From Sulfurimonas sp. (lineage in GTDB: Bacteria > Campylobacterota > Campylobacteria > Campylobacterales > Sulfurimonadaceae), in the NCBI GenBank assembly GCA_027063645.1, contig JAMORK010000036.1, positions 1 through 64,000 of the forward strand: 64,000 bases of DNA, read 5' to 3'. Position numbers and translations under genes: made by a program. Shown piece after piece: positions 1-11,351 of the stretch; within the stretch, counting starts at the first letter, position 1, and each line of letters starts with the position of its first letter. The notes beneath the pieces were generated by a model. That model was not told where the DNA came from. It saw only the letters and a list, made by a program, of their open reading frames with translations, and did no database searches.

Positions 1-1084
1 AATCACCTGCTTTTAAGTCATCAAGCATAATAGAGCTTTTTCTTCGACGGCGTTTTTTATCTGGTTTATTTAAAGAGATAATAAGCTCATCAGGAGTAAT
101 AATATTTAGAATATATCCAGCTTTTACTTGTGTTATATTGGAAGTATCATATAAACCCACTTGTTTAAACGAAGCTGCAGATGCAGCAATAATAGTAACT
201 TTTTTGTCTGTATGCACACGAAGGAGTTGTGCAACATCGGCTACAACCAACTCCTTAACATTTTCATTCTCTTCTAGTATCTCAAGATCAAATTTTTCTC
301 TACTTATTTTTGGATCATTAATCCCATATGCATCTTTGAGTGTATGATCAAGGTTTCGAGAAAGCATCACTTTTTTATCTTGCATAAAATTTTCTGCCAT
401 CTCTTCTAAATGCCAAAAGCCTAAAGAAGCTACATCTTTTTGCATTGCATCAAAAGGGGAATTTTCTACCTTTTCTTGCAGTTGGTTGAAAGATGTTTCA
501 TCTAAGGAGTAAAATGCAGGTGTTAATGTGTAAGTATCAAGTTCTTCACCCAGAGTTCTTTGTGTTTCAAGGGAAAACTCTTTTATTTGTTCAATCTCAT
601 TATCGAACAAAGAGATTCTTATAGGATTAGCAGTTGCTGGAACAAAGATATCGATGATATCTCCACGATGAGAAATTTCCCCCTCAACTTGTACCATATC
701 TACAAAATTGTAACCCCAAAAAAGCATCTTTTCTTTAAAAGACTTTAGCTCTAAAACCTCTCCAAAATCTAATGAGATACTCTCAAGTAGATCCTCTTTT
801 GGTAAGGGGAATAGTAAAGTTTTTAAAGGGGATATAATAAGTGGTTTCTTTTTCGCTTTATAATAAGTTCTTAAAGATGAGAGAAGTTCATGTAACTCCT
901 CTTTATAAGAGCGAAGATCATCCCCAAAACTTGGACGAAAGTCTGGGAAAAGAACTACATCTCTTTGAAAAAAATGAGCTACAGCTTCAAGCTCATGTGC
1001 CTCTTTTATATTGTCACATATAAGAAGGTCTAACTCATCTGTTGTATGAGTTTTAAAATAGTGAAATAAAGAGGCTTGTGACAT
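1..1084 (-). CDS. mfd: Transcription-repair coupling factor Mfd, N-terminal part (gene runs off the left edge)
   Basis: Minus-strand open frame from ATG at 1084 down to 1; translation includes MSQASLFHYFKTHTTDELDLLIC...VQVEGEISHRGDIIDIFVPATANPIRISLFDNEIEQIKEFSLETQRTLGEEL, typical of the Mfd UvrB-like N-terminal module. Not in the ORF track because it is truncated. Confidence 0.85.
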   Translation of the reverse strand, partial: MSQASLFHYFKTHTTDELDLLICDNIKEAHELEAVAHFFQRDVVLFPDFRPSFGDDLRSYKEELHELLSSLRTYYKAKKKPLIISPLKTLLFPLPKEDLLESISLDFGEVLELKSFKEKMLFWGYNFVDMVQVEGEISHRGDIIDIFVPATANPIRISLFDNEIEQIKEFSLETQRTLGEELDTYTLTPAFYSLDETSFNQLQEKVENSPFDAMQKDVASLGFWHLEEMAENFMQDKKVMLSRNLDHTLKDAYGINDPKISREKFDLEILEENENVKELVVADVAQLLRVHTDKKVTIIAASAASFKQVGLYDTSNITQVKAGYILNIITPDELIISLNKPDKKRRRRKSSIMLDDLKAGD

Positions 1085-1134
1085 GAGTTTCCTAGGGTAG
1101 TTTTAATGGTGACATTTTACCCTAAGAAGTTTAG

Positions 1135-1533
1135 TTAAGATTTAGAAAGATCTGTAGCTTTGTTTTTTTTAGAGTCTTTAACAATACTATTTCCTTCAAA
1201 AATACCTCTAGACTCAATCACAAGCTCTAAAGAAGAGATTTCACCCTTAACATGACCAGCAGCTTTAATCTCTACTCTATCAGCATTAATAGTACCCTCA
1301 ACTAAACCTTGAACAACAAGTCTTTGAGTATTGATCACCCCTTTAACCTGACCGTTTTTGCCGATATTTACCTCTTTTTTAGAGTGAATTTCTCCCTCTA
1401 ATGCTCCATCAATATAAAGGTTACAGTCTAATTCTATTTCCCCTTTGATTCTTGCACCTGCTGTGATGATGGTAGTGTTTGAGTCGGTTTGAGTACTTTT
1501 ATGTTCGCTGTCGCTGCTACTAAAGATTGCCAT
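1135..1533 (-). CDS. ccmA: Bactofilin (polymer-forming cytoskeletal protein, CcmA-like)
   Basis: 132 aa with repetitive beta-helix pattern IKGEIELDCNLYIDGALEGEIHSKKEVNIGKNGQVKGVINTQRLVVQGLVEGTINADRVEI; next to M23 peptidase. Confidence 0.85.
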   Translation of the reverse strand: MAIFSSSDSEHKSTQTDSNTTIITAGARIKGEIELDCNLYIDGALEGEIHSKKEVNIGKNGQVKGVINTQRLVVQGLVEGTINADRVEIKAAGHVKGEISSLELVIESRGIFEGNSIVKDSKKNKATDLSKS

Positions 1534-2393
1534 GGTATTTTCTTCTCCTTTTTAAATATTTCATTATAATTTTCCATACTCCATTTTATAAACCAAAATG
1601 GATTGACTACATTATGGATAAAACGTATCTCATAATGAAGATGGGGACCATTACTCATACCAGAGTTTCCAGTATAGGCGATTAAATCCCCTTTTTTTAC
1701 AAACTTCGTTGATTTTATCACAATTTTGTTTAAATGTCCGTAGTAGGTTCTAAAGCCAAATGCATGTTGAATAATCACTAAACGACCAAAACCACTCTTT
1801 TTATGGTTTCCAGCATATTCGATTATCCCATCAGCAGGTGCATACACAGGAGTATTCATTTTTGCTTTCATATCACTACCACGATGAAACTCGCGTCTTC
1901 CAAGTGTTGGATGGATTCGATAACCAAACTTACTTGTGATACCATGGTACTCAATAGGTGAACCACTTGGTATAAGTTGTAACATTGTAGCCATATGCTC
2001 AGAGTTCATCTTTGTAAAATTGACTCTATCTTGTAAAGAGATCTCATTTGAAACAGGATTCATCCCTATCATAGTTTCTATCTCTGTTAAGGAATCTGAA
2101 AGTTCATGAAGTTCTTTTTTCTTCTCTTGCAAAGATGACTTTGTGGTTTGCATAATTGCTTGAAGCTCTTTATTTTGTTTTTTGAGTTTTTTATATGCAA
2201 GTTCTACTGAGCTTCTCTTTGTTTGCATATCTTTAACACTTGAACTTAAATACAAGATAACAGCTACACCTAAAAAACTCACGACAACTAAAAATACAAG
2301 AGCATACAAGATAACTCGTTTGACAAACTTATGAAGATTTATCTGCTTTACACCACTATCATCATGAATGGTGATCGTAAAATGGTTATCCAA
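1434..2393 (-). CDS. M23 family metallopeptidase (Csd1-like), N-terminal TM and coiled coil
   Basis: LytM motifs HRGSDMKAKMNTPVYAPADG, HLHYEIR; TM segment then coiled coil; overlaps bactofilin by 100 nt. Confidence 0.88.
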   Translation of the reverse strand: MDNHFTITIHDDSGVKQINLHKFVKRVILYALVFLVVVSFLGVAVILYLSSSVKDMQTKRSSVELAYKKLKKQNKELQAIMQTTKSSLQEKKKELHELSDSLTEIETMIGMNPVSNEISLQDRVNFTKMNSEHMATMLQLIPSGSPIEYHGITSKFGYRIHPTLGRREFHRGSDMKAKMNTPVYAPADGIIEYAGNHKKSGFGRLVIIQHAFGFRTYYGHLNKIVIKSTKFVKKGDLIAYTGNSGMSNGPHLHYEIRFIHNVVNPFWFIKWSMENYNEIFKKEKKIPWQSLVAATANIKVLKPTQTLPSSQQVQESKGK

Positions 2394-3534
2394 TATATCC
2401 CTTTAAAAATGCCTCTACCACACTGAACGATCCAAAAATCAAGTATTTTTTATCGTTTTGCAAAGCTGTAAAATCTTTATAAGAGAACCCTAGATTTTCT
2501 AAAACTACTTGCATATTCTCTCGTGTTTCTATTCTCTCTTCATCAACTTTTATAATATATACATCTTCTATTATTGGCTGAAGAATCTCAAGTATCTCTT
2601 TATAATTCTTATCTTTGTAACTATTATAAACTAAAATATACTTGTCTTCTCTTAAACTCTCCAATATTCTTTTCGCGGCAAGGGTATTGTGTCCCACATC
2701 CACTAAAACATTTTCTTGCACACAACTCAATCTACCAAATAATTTCGCATTATGAAAAATATCTTTTTGAAAGGGTATTTGAAAAAAATGAAGTGCAGCC
2801 ATAGCAAGTGAAAGATTTTCAAGTAAATAGGGGGCTAAAGAGAGCTCCTCTTGCAAAATCTCAAGTATCTCTTTATCGCTCTTTTGGATAAAATAATCTA
2901 AGGTATAAAACTCTTTATCTTTCTCTTTAGCCAAGAGAGATGCTATTTCATAAACCTTGTCATAACTTTGTTTTGCCAATATCGCATAGTTTTGAACTGC
3001 ATTGAGCTTTGTAGTGGCAATACTCTCAATGCTATCTCCTAGAAAAGCCTCATGGTCTTTATCTATTGGAGTCACTAAGGTTAAACTTTTTGGAAATACA
3101 GCCGTTGCATCATGCTCACCACCAAGCCCAGCTTCAAGTACAACATAATCACACTCTGCATAAAGAAGCATCGCTAAGAGTGTCGTATACTCAAAGTAAC
3201 TCAAAGCATCCCTATCTTGTGTATCTAAGATCTGCAGTAATTTCTTATGCATGTTCTCTAAGAGTTCATCATTAACATCTTCTCCATTAAGCCAGATACG
3301 TTCGTTAAACTCTAAGATATGGGGAGAGGTATAATGACCAACTTTATAACCTAGTTTATTGAGTGCAGAGGCTAAAAAGCGTCCCGTTGTGCCCTTGCCA
3401 TTTGTGCCTATAAGATGGATTATTTGAGGAGTTTTGAAGTGATGCTTTATCTTTGTATATACCCTTGGCATACGGGCATAGTCAATTTCATCATAATAAA
3501 GTGGTTTCTTGTTTAAAAAAGTCTCTAGTAGCAT
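2386..3534 (-). CDS. folC: Folylpolyglutamate synthase / dihydrofolate synthase
   Basis: IHLIGTNGKGTTGRFLASALNKLGYKVGHYTSPHILEFNERI and VLVDVGHNTLAAKRIL motifs of the FolC family. Confidence 0.9.
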   Translation of the reverse strand: MLLETFLNKKPLYYDEIDYARMPRVYTKIKHHFKTPQIIHLIGTNGKGTTGRFLASALNKLGYKVGHYTSPHILEFNERIWLNGEDVNDELLENMHKKLLQILDTQDRDALSYFEYTTLLAMLLYAECDYVVLEAGLGGEHDATAVFPKSLTLVTPIDKDHEAFLGDSIESIATTKLNAVQNYAILAKQSYDKVYEIASLLAKEKDKEFYTLDYFIQKSDKEILEILQEELSLAPYLLENLSLAMAALHFFQIPFQKDIFHNAKLFGRLSCVQENVLVDVGHNTLAAKRILESLREDKYILVYNSYKDKNYKEILEILQPIIEDVYIIKVDEERIETRENMQVVLENLGFSYKDFTALQNDKKYLIFGSFSVVEAFLKGYIG

Positions 3535-3536
3535 CT

Positions 3537-5081
3537 TTATTTATATGCTACTCTATTTCTACCATCATGTTTGGCCTTATAAAGATACTCATCAGCCGAG
3601 TTTAAAACGGCTTGAAGAGAAACATGACGAGCACGTTCAGAAACACCAACAGAGACTGTAACATCAATTCTTTGACCCTTATACATAAAACGTGATTTTT
3701 GAACATGTTTACGTACTTTCTCTGCAAATATCACTCCACCTTTCGTATCGGTATCGCTCAATATCGCCAAAAATTCTTCACCACCAAAACGTCCTATAAT
3801 ATCTACACTTCGTGATTCTTTTTTCAAGATTCCAGCAAATGCAGCAAGCACAGCATCTCCAGCTTCATGTCCATAGGTGTCATTTACTTTTTTGAAATGA
3901 TCTAAATCAAACATAGCAACAGAAAAATTATGTCCATGGCGTTTAAATTCAGCCTCTTTTCTCTCTAAATGTTCATCTAAACCACGTTTATTATAAAGTT
4001 TTGTTAGAAAGTCTTCTTTTGTTTCTTTTTTAGCAGCTTCTAGTTCTTGTTCTAGTTTTCTCACCTTTTTACTTAAAAGTGTCACCTCTTGAGAATGGCT
4101 TTTTAAGTCATTACTTAAAAGCTGCGTGTTCTCTTCGAGCGCTACAGCTATGGTAAAAAGTTTTTTATGTGCAGTTTTAAAATTTGTACTTGAGAGTTCA
4201 TTATAACTCTCTAGTTCCACTTTAATTTTTTGGATCTCAACCGTAGATGCATCAGAGCTTTCAATCATATCTATAAGACGTAGACTAAGTTTATCTAAAA
4301 CGCCATCAAGAGACTCTACCATATCTTTAACACTCTCTTTATCAAGTGCTATACGAAGGAGTATTGCTGTTTTTATCTCAGCCTCAATGCTGTTTTTTTC
4401 TAAAAGTTCTGGGTTGGAACGTATCTTTTGACTAATATCAGCGATCTTCTCATTCACACTAGATGCTATTGATGGAACAAAAGAAGCAACAAGAAGAGAT
4501 GCAATCTTTGAAAGATCCATATCTTTTGAAAGAACTTTTCCCTCAGTATGAAGATGAAGGTTTTCTATACTAGCCTTTAAATCATCGCTGTCTATATCAC
4601 CCAAGCTTTTTAAACTTTGTAAAAATGTATCATCATAAGTGGTTATAAAATTGACCCATAATTGGCGAAATTGATCTATTTGAGCAACTGAGGGGGAGTT
4701 ACTTATAAGATCCAAACTTCTATTTGCCAGTTCACTAGCCTCTTTATTGTGTAAAACACCTATAACCTGTAACACTCTTTTTAAAAGTAGTGTTTGTGCT
4801 TCTAAAGTTTCTGAGCATATTGTTGAACTTGTACGATTGAGTTTTGAGATTAAAAATCGTACCAGTTCATTCATAGTCTTGATACGGTAACTTTTTAGAT
4901 CTTTTTGCAGATCACTATTGAGTTTAGATTTAAATTTCTCAAGATGCGAGCAATCTTCTACTTGCATATTTGCTTTTGTAACTTCTTTACAAAAAGCTTC
5001 TGCATAAAAATCAGGTGTAAGAAGTTTTCCCTCTAACTCTAATCTTTTGACAGCTTTTTTGATGATGCTTTGTATTGTCAT
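3537..5081 (-). CDS. Diguanylate cyclase with C-terminal GGDEF domain
   Basis: DFLTKLYNKRGLDEHL...FDLDHFKKVNDTYGHEAGD...GRFGGEEF; RSVD I-site five residues upstream of GGEEF. Confidence 0.93.
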   Translation of the reverse strand: MTIQSIIKKAVKRLELEGKLLTPDFYAEAFCKEVTKANMQVEDCSHLEKFKSKLNSDLQKDLKSYRIKTMNELVRFLISKLNRTSSTICSETLEAQTLLLKRVLQVIGVLHNKEASELANRSLDLISNSPSVAQIDQFRQLWVNFITTYDDTFLQSLKSLGDIDSDDLKASIENLHLHTEGKVLSKDMDLSKIASLLVASFVPSIASSVNEKIADISQKIRSNPELLEKNSIEAEIKTAILLRIALDKESVKDMVESLDGVLDKLSLRLIDMIESSDASTVEIQKIKVELESYNELSSTNFKTAHKKLFTIAVALEENTQLLSNDLKSHSQEVTLLSKKVRKLEQELEAAKKETKEDFLTKLYNKRGLDEHLERKEAEFKRHGHNFSVAMFDLDHFKKVNDTYGHEAGDAVLAAFAGILKKESRSVDIIGRFGGEEFLAILSDTDTKGGVIFAEKVRKHVQKSRFMYKGQRIDVTVSVGVSERARHVSLQAVLNSADEYLYKAKHDGRNRVAYK

Positions 5082-5092
5082 ACTCTACCCCT

Positions 5093-5611
5093 TTATTTTT
5101 TTCTAGAACCCTCTGCAGATACAGTTGCAACGAATGAAGCAATTGCTTTTATGGAAGAAAATTTAATAGCATCAAATCTATCTTGATCCGTCACAACAGC
5201 ATTTGGAGCGATTGAGAAATCATATGTTCCACTTGTTTTATAATTTTTAGTAGTTTTACCCGTTTGTCTTTGTATTACTAAGCTAATTGTAGCACGATAC
5301 CCTACTACATAACCATCAGCATTATATTGAATAGGTGCATACCTTGGAGGAGAGATACTTATAGTTAAGTGTGTATCAGAGTAATCTTTAGTAGTTAATG
5401 AAGCATGAAATATCTCTACAATTGCAGCATCAACAGCATCTTTAATAATCACCGTATTTTCAGGATCTTGTGCTGAGATAATAACACTTGTACTAATCTT
5501 CTCACCAACTACTTCACGAGAGTACTTTGAACTTGGTTTATAACCACAACCAACTACAAGTAAAGATAAAACACTTAAAAGAAGAAACTTTAGAACAAAT
5601 ATCTTTCTCAT
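5093..5611 (-). CDS. Lipoprotein, LPS-assembly LptE-like
   Basis: Lipobox LLVVGCGYKPSSKYS, small secreted protein directly downstream of leuS; LptE position/size match by inference. Confidence 0.6.
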   Translation of the reverse strand: MRKIFVLKFLLLSVLSLLVVGCGYKPSSKYSREVVGEKISTSVIISAQDPENTVIIKDAVDAAIVEIFHASLTTKDYSDTHLTISISPPRYAPIQYNADGYVVGYRATISLVIQRQTGKTTKNYKTSGTYDFSIAPNAVVTDQDRFDAIKFSSIKAIASFVATVSAEGSRKK

Positions 5612-5613
5612 TT

Positions 5614-8067
5614 TTATCCTTTTATAACTAAATTCACTAGCTTACCTGGAACAACAATCTCTTTAACTATTGTCTTATCTTCCAACCATTTAGCAACTTC
5701 AGCTTTTGCAAGTTCTAAGATCTCCTCTTTAGTTGCATCTTTTGCAACTTCAATCTCACTACGGCGTTTCCCATTGACTGAAACAGCTAAAGTGATACTA
5801 TCTTCTACAAAAACCTCTTCAATTATCTCTTGTGGAGCAAGATTTTTCAGTTTAAAATATTTCTCTGAAATCTCCCAACAAGTATGTGGAATAACAGGTT
5901 CCATTATGGAGCTTAAAATCCAATAACCCTCACTCCATACATCAGCATTATCTTGAGCATTAAGTGCATTCATCGCTTCCATAACACCTGCAATCATAGT
6001 ATTAAAAGTGTAGCGTTCATCAAAAACATCGTTTGAACGAACAAGTGCTTCATACACTTTTTTACGAGCAAATTTTTCCTCTTTTGAGAGTGAAGCATGG
6101 TCTATAACAGGTTTTACATCAGTTGCTACAATATTTGAGCTTCTGTCATAAAAACGTTTTATAAACTTATAAGCCCCATCAACTGCTGAGTCATTCCACT
6201 CAAGTTCTTGTGTTGGAGGTGCTGCAAAAAGGATAAATAAACGTGCTGTATCTGCACCATATTTCTCTATGATAGCATCAGGATCAACAGTATTACCTTT
6301 AGATTTAGACATTTTTGCACCATCTTTAAGTACCATACCTTGAGTAAGAAGTTTATCAAATGGTTCATCAAACTCTAAGTATCCTAAATCACGAAAAACT
6401 TTTGTAAAGAAACGTGCATATAAAAGGTGTAAAATAGCATGTTCAATCCCACCAATATAGTGATCAACACCCATCCAGTATTTAATCTGTTCAGCTGAAA
6501 ATGCCTCTTTTTCCCAATTTTGTGGTGATGCACAAAAACGCAAGAAGTACCAAGAAGACTCTACAAAAGTATCCATAGTATCTGTTTCACGAATTGCATC
6601 TTTACCACACTTAGGACAAGAACAGTGTTTCCATGTTGGATGGTTTTCAAGTGGACTTCCCTCACCATTAATCTCTACATCATCAGGAAGTGCAATTGGA
6701 AGATTCTCTTTTTTCTCCATCACAAGACCACAATCTTCACAATGGATAAAAGGTATAGGAGCACCCCAGTAACGCTGACGACTTACACCCCAATCTTTAA
6801 GTTTATAGTTGGTTGTTTTCTTTCCTAAGCCCTTATCTTCAAACATCTTAATGATGTTATATTGGCTCTTTTTAGAGTCCATACCATCAAATTCACCAGA
6901 GTTAAAAAGAACACCTCTCTCTGTATAAGCTTTCTCACTTACATCAACATCACCATCTTTTGGTTTAATCACAGCATTTATAGGAAGATCATATTTCTTT
7001 GCAAAATCGTAATCTCTATCATCATGAGCAGGTACTGCCATAACAGCTCCACTACCGTAATCCATAAGTACAAAATTTGCTATCCAAACAGGGATAGTTT
7101 TCCCTGTTAAAGGGTGAACTACATTAAGTCCAAGAGGAAGTCCAGCTTTCTCTTTTTGTCTATCAATAGAAGAAGTACTTTTCATCTTGTTAATTTCAGC
7201 AATAGTTGCCTCATCTAAAAGCTTGTTTTCAATCATGTAAGTAACAATCGCATGTTCAGGAGCAAGTGCTGTATAACTTACACCATAGATAGTATCAGGG
7301 CGAGTAGTAAACACATCAAAACTCTCAAACTTCCCATCAAGTTTTGCTTTAGAATCTGCATCAAAGAAAAGATCAAACGCGAGACCGTTTGATTTTCCTA
7401 TCCAGTTCTCTTGCATAGTAAGCACTTGTTTTGGCCAACCATCTTCAAGCTGTTTTAAGTCATCTAACAGTTCATCAGCATACTGAGTAATTTTAAAATA
7501 GTACTGATTCATATCTTTTTTCACAATCGGAGTATCACAACGCCAACAACAGCCATCTATCACCTGCTCATTTGCAAGAACAGTTTGGTCATGCGGGCAC
7601 CAGTTTAGCAGCCCTTTTTCACGATAAAGAAGCCCTTTGTTGTACATATCTATCATAAAAGCTTGCTCAAACTTTGTATAAAGCTCATCCGATGTTGCCA
7701 TCTCACGTTTACGGCTAAAAGAGAAACCTAAAGAGTAAAACTCATTTTTCATATAGTCGATGTTATCGTATGTCCAACCCTTGGGATGGCTTCCGTTTTT
7801 AATCGCTGCATTTTCAGCAGGCATACCAAAAGAGTCAAATCCAATAGGATGAAGTACATTCATCCCCTGTTGACGATAATAACGAGCAAAAGCATCAGAG
7901 ATTGAGTAGTTTCTTACATGTCCCATATGTAAACGTCCACTTGGAAACGGAAACATACTTAAAATGTATTTTTTCTCTTGTGTAAAATCTTCACTTGGTT
8001 CAAAACTATCGTTTTGTTTCCAATACTCTTGCCATTTTTTTTCTATTTCTTTTGAACTATATTCCAA
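5614..8067 (-). CDS. leuS: Leucyl-tRNA synthetase
   Basis: 817 aa with [20 protein letters not shown] (HIGH) and [12 protein letters not shown] (KMSKS). Confidence 0.98.
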   Translation of the reverse strand: MEYSSKEIEKKWQEYWKQNDSFEPSEDFTQEKKYILSMFPFPSGRLHMGHVRNYSISDAFARYYRQQGMNVLHPIGFDSFGMPAENAAIKNGSHPKGWTYDNIDYMKNEFYSLGFSFSRKREMATSDELYTKFEQAFMIDMYNKGLLYREKGLLNWCPHDQTVLANEQVIDGCCWRCDTPIVKKDMNQYYFKITQYADELLDDLKQLEDGWPKQVLTMQENWIGKSNGLAFDLFFDADSKAKLDGKFESFDVFTTRPDTIYGVSYTALAPEHAIVTYMIENKLLDEATIAEINKMKSTSSIDRQKEKAGLPLGLNVVHPLTGKTIPVWIANFVLMDYGSGAVMAVPAHDDRDYDFAKKYDLPINAVIKPKDGDVDVSEKAYTERGVLFNSGEFDGMDSKKSQYNIIKMFEDKGLGKKTTNYKLKDWGVSRQRYWGAPIPFIHCEDCGLVMEKKENLPIALPDDVEINGEGSPLENHPTWKHCSCPKCGKDAIRETDTMDTFVESSWYFLRFCASPQNWEKEAFSAEQIKYWMGVDHYIGGIEHAILHLLYARFFTKVFRDLGYLEFDEPFDKLLTQGMVLKDGAKMSKSKGNTVDPDAIIEKYGADTARLFILFAAPPTQELEWNDSAVDGAYKFIKRFYDRSSNIVATDVKPVIDHASLSKEEKFARKKVYEALVRSNDVFDERYTFNTMIAGVMEAMNALNAQDNADVWSEGYWILSSIMEPVIPHTCWEISEKYFKLKNLAPQEIIEEVFVEDSITLAVSVNGKRRSEIEVAKDATKEEILELAKAEVAKWLEDKTIVKEIVVPGKLVNLVIKG

Positions 8068-8087
8068 TTTGTTTTTTCCTATAAATA

Positions 8088-8426
8088 TTAATATTCTTCG
8101 TGTGTTTTTGAACTCTCAATGTAAACAAGACCCATTGAGAAGATATTTGCTATAAGTGCACCAATTGCAAGTGCGATAGCCCAGCTGTCATTATTTAAAA
8201 TCACTAAAAAGATAAAAGCTGGAATCAGATGTAAATCTGCGACTAAAGAGGAAGCTAGAAGCTCTGCTGAGAGAAGGTTTCGCACACCTATCTTTAAAAT
8301 GGTACTCACAAGGTTTAAACTCGCAGCAACAAACAATGAGATTGCAGTATTTTCATAAAGAAAACCTGCAATCGATGTTAAACTCATCAATGAAAAAAAT
8401 ACGTATACTACTTTACCCCAATCCAT
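8088..8426 (-). CDS. Small multi-TM inner-membrane protein, unknown function
   Basis: 112 aa, several hydrophobic segments, tightly packed between leuS and secF. Confidence 0.7.
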   Translation of the reverse strand: MDWGKVVYVFFSLMSLTSIAGFLYENTAISLFVAASLNLVSTILKIGVRNLLSAELLASSLVADLHLIPAFIFLVILNNDSWAIALAIGALIANIFSMGLVYIESSKTHEEY

Positions 8427-8472
8427 ATCTAACTTCCTTTAATTAATTGTATGCAAACATTATAGCAATATT

Positions 8473-9444
8473 TTACATAACTCCTGATTCAAACTGATCA
8501 CGCATTCTTTGCTTTTCAGCCTCACGTTTTGCTTTTTCTGCTAGCTTATTATGGTAATTTTTCACATCAAAGCCAAACCATAAAAGGATAGGCGATGCTA
8601 CAAAGATAGATGAGTATGTACCAACAACAACACCCACTAAAAGTGTAAATGCAAAGGCATGAATAATCTCACCACCAAAGATAAAGAGTGTAAAGACCAC
8701 AAAAAATGTTGTTAAAGAGGTAAGTGTTGTACGCGCTAATGTTCTCGTAATTGACTCATTAATCGTCTCTTCTAGTTCCACATTTTTAGATCCTGTTACA
8801 CCCTCACGGATACGGTCAAAAACAATGATAGTATCATTAAGTGAGTACCCAAGAATTGTAAGGAGTGCTGCTAAAACATCAAGATTAACATCTACACTAA
8901 AGAGTGCAACTGCACCAAGAGCGATACTCACATCATGCACAAGTGCAACGATAGAAGCAACCGCAAAACGCCACTCAAATCTAAATGCAACATAAACCAA
9001 GATCCCTAAAACAGCTAAGAGAAGTGACATTATCCCCTTCTCTTTAAGCTCGGCACCAACTGTTGGACCAACTATGTCAACACGACGGATCTCGAAGTTT
9101 CCAGTTCCCTTTAGTGCGACTCGTGTTTCATCTCCAATATCTTGTGTAACATTCCCTGTAGTTGTTTTCATACGAATCACAACCTCATCAGGTGAACCAA
9201 ATTCACTTATAGAAGCTCCATCAAAAAGTACATTATCTTTAAGAGCTAAACGCATCTTTTTTATTGGTGCATCAGTATCGTATTTTACTTGAACAATTGT
9301 TCCACCAGCAAAGTCTACACCATAGTTAAGACCCTTTGTTGCTAAAATAGCATACGAACTCACCACTAAAAGTATAGAGATAATCATCGCTATCTTTGAT
9401 TTACCCATAAAATTAAAGGTTCTAGTATATTTAAAAAATTCCAT
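8473..9444 (-). CDS. secF: Protein translocase subunit SecF
   Basis: GLNYGVDFAGGTIVQVKY, LTILGYSLNDTIIVFDRIREG. Confidence 0.97.
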   Translation of the reverse strand: MEFFKYTRTFNFMGKSKIAMIISILLVVSSYAILATKGLNYGVDFAGGTIVQVKYDTDAPIKKMRLALKDNVLFDGASISEFGSPDEVVIRMKTTTGNVTQDIGDETRVALKGTGNFEIRRVDIVGPTVGAELKEKGIMSLLLAVLGILVYVAFRFEWRFAVASIVALVHDVSIALGAVALFSVDVNLDVLAALLTILGYSLNDTIIVFDRIREGVTGSKNVELEETINESITRTLARTTLTSLTTFFVVFTLFIFGGEIIHAFAFTLLVGVVVGTYSSIFVASPILLWFGFDVKNYHNKLAEKAKREAEKQRMRDQFESGVM

Positions 9445-9447
9445 TAC

Positions 9448-11031
9448 TTACCCCTTAATCCCAAACCAAAGTTTGTTGTTTTTACTTTTTGCAATCTTAT
9501 TCTCTAACATTTGATAAATTCCATGTGTTCCTAAAATTGCTGTAAGCATAGAAGCTAAAATACCTATACTCATAGTGATAGCAAAACCTTTAATAGCTCC
9601 AGTACCATAAGCATACAGCACAACTGAAGCGATTAAAGTTGTGATATTTGCATCTAAAATAGCTCTCATCGCGTTTGCATAACCATCTTCAATAGCCTTA
9701 TGCATCGATTTACCCTCATAGATAAGTTCCCTTATCCTTTCAGAGATAATAACATTGGCATCCACTGCCATACCAACGGTTAGGACGATTCCGGCCATAC
9801 CTGGAAGTGTCAATGTTGCACCAAAAAGACTCATAACTGCTAAGAGTATAAAAAGATTTGCGATCAGTGCAATATTTGCAATCACACCAGCTAAACGGTA
9901 GTAAAACATCATAAAGAATATAACAAGTACAAAACCACCTGTAAGAGCAACCATACTTGCACGAATACTATCAGCACCCAGACTTGGACCAACTGAGCGT
10001 TTTTCCATAAGGTAGATTGGAGCTAAAAGAGCACCTGAACGTAATGCAATAGCTAAATCTTTTGCTTCAACAACTGTGTAGTCTCCAGAGATCTGACCTG
10101 AACCACCACCAATACGCTCATTAATATTTGGAGCCGAGAATACCTTGCCATCTAAAACAATAGCAAGACGTTTTCCAACATTAGCACCGGTAAAGTCACC
10201 AAAGATCTCTGCACCCTCTGCATTGAGTGTAAAGTTAATCACTGGACGGTTATTTTTGTCAAAACCAACACTTGCATTTGTAAGCATTCCACCATCTAAG
10301 ATAGGGATCTCATGTACAAGATATTTATGCTCTGGATTTTTCGCATCTGGAAGGATGATATCACCATAAGCAGCAGCATCACTCTCACTCATCACAGAAA
10401 CTCTTGCATCTCTTGCTTCATCTACAGCCATAAGCTCTAGTTTTGCAGCACGACTTATAAGCTCACGAGCACGTTGCTCTTCTGCTTGTGTTTTAATCCC
10501 TGCAAGTTGTACTAAGATTTTCTCAGCACCTTGACGAGCAACAACAGGTTCACTCAGACCAAATTGATCAAGTCTATTTCTGATAGTCTCAATCGCCTGA
10601 TCTACAGCTTGCTTTTCAGTCTTTTTAACCTCTTCTTGAGTAAGAGAAACTGAAACTATAAGATTGTTATCTTGAACAACTGTCCCTTCAATCCCTTTGA
10701 GATACTCTTGCATTTTAGGAAAATCGTCATTATCTAAGAGTTCAAATTTCACACCTGTTTCATCAAATGTCAAGCCATCAATTAAAATATCATTGCGTTC
10801 TGCAAAATGTTTAACACTCGCAGCAATAGACTTGATACGACTTTTTGTAGCCTCCTCAGTTTTCACACCAAGAAGCATATGCAAACCACCTTGAAGATCA
10901 AGTCCAAGTGTAATTTTTTTACCATCCTCTGTTTGAAGGAGTGATGGCATAGAAAAACTTACACCAAAAATTATCGCTAAAGCGAAAATTACTATGCGAT
11001 AATTAAGCTTCATCCTCATACTTCTTTGCAA
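9448..11031 (-). CDS. secD: Protein translocase subunit SecD (true start probably a few codons inside at MKLNYRIV)
   Basis: LGLDLQGGLHMLLGV, GMAVDANVIISERIREL; upstream of secF. Confidence 0.96.
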   Translation of the reverse strand: MQRSMRMKLNYRIVIFALAIIFGVSFSMPSLLQTEDGKKITLGLDLQGGLHMLLGVKTEEATKSRIKSIAASVKHFAERNDILIDGLTFDETGVKFELLDNDDFPKMQEYLKGIEGTVVQDNNLIVSVSLTQEEVKKTEKQAVDQAIETIRNRLDQFGLSEPVVARQGAEKILVQLAGIKTQAEEQRARELISRAAKLELMAVDEARDARVSVMSESDAAAYGDIILPDAKNPEHKYLVHEIPILDGGMLTNASVGFDKNNRPVINFTLNAEGAEIFGDFTGANVGKRLAIVLDGKVFSAPNINERIGGGSGQISGDYTVVEAKDLAIALRSGALLAPIYLMEKRSVGPSLGADSIRASMVALTGGFVLVIFFMMFYYRLAGVIANIALIANLFILLAVMSLFGATLTLPGMAGIVLTVGMAVDANVIISERIRELIYEGKSMHKAIEDGYANAMRAILDANITTLIASVVLYAYGTGAIKGFAITMSIGILASMLTAILGTHGIYQMLENKIAKSKNNKLWFGIKG

Positions 11032-11269
11032 TGGAGTCTTTCGTGATTTTCACGATAGTGTCTTTGTTCATATCAACACTTAAAAATTTCTCTTCAACTT
11101 TGTGAATAACAACGATAAATCCACCATTGGTGATAACCTTGTCACCCTTTTTCAGAGACTCGATCATCTCTTTTTTAGCTTTTGCCTCTTTTTGTTGTGG
11201 ACGGATAATCACAAAATACATAATTGCGATTAGAAATACGAACGGTAATAGTTGAGAGATAATTTCCAT
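11003..11269 (-). CDS. yajC: Preprotein translocase subunit YajC
   Basis: 88 aa, FVIIRPQQKEAKAKKEMIESLKKGDKVITNGGF; adjacent to secD. Confidence 0.95.
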   Translation of the reverse strand: MEIISQLLPFVFLIAIMYFVIIRPQQKEAKAKKEMIESLKKGDKVITNGGFIVVIHKVEEKFLSVDMNKDTIVKITKDSIAKKYEDEA

Positions 11270-11351
11270 ATCTTAACTTCCTTATTAAATAAAATTGTGG
11301 CGATTATACAAAAACTATACTAATAAACCTCTAAATTGAGTACAATTTCAC

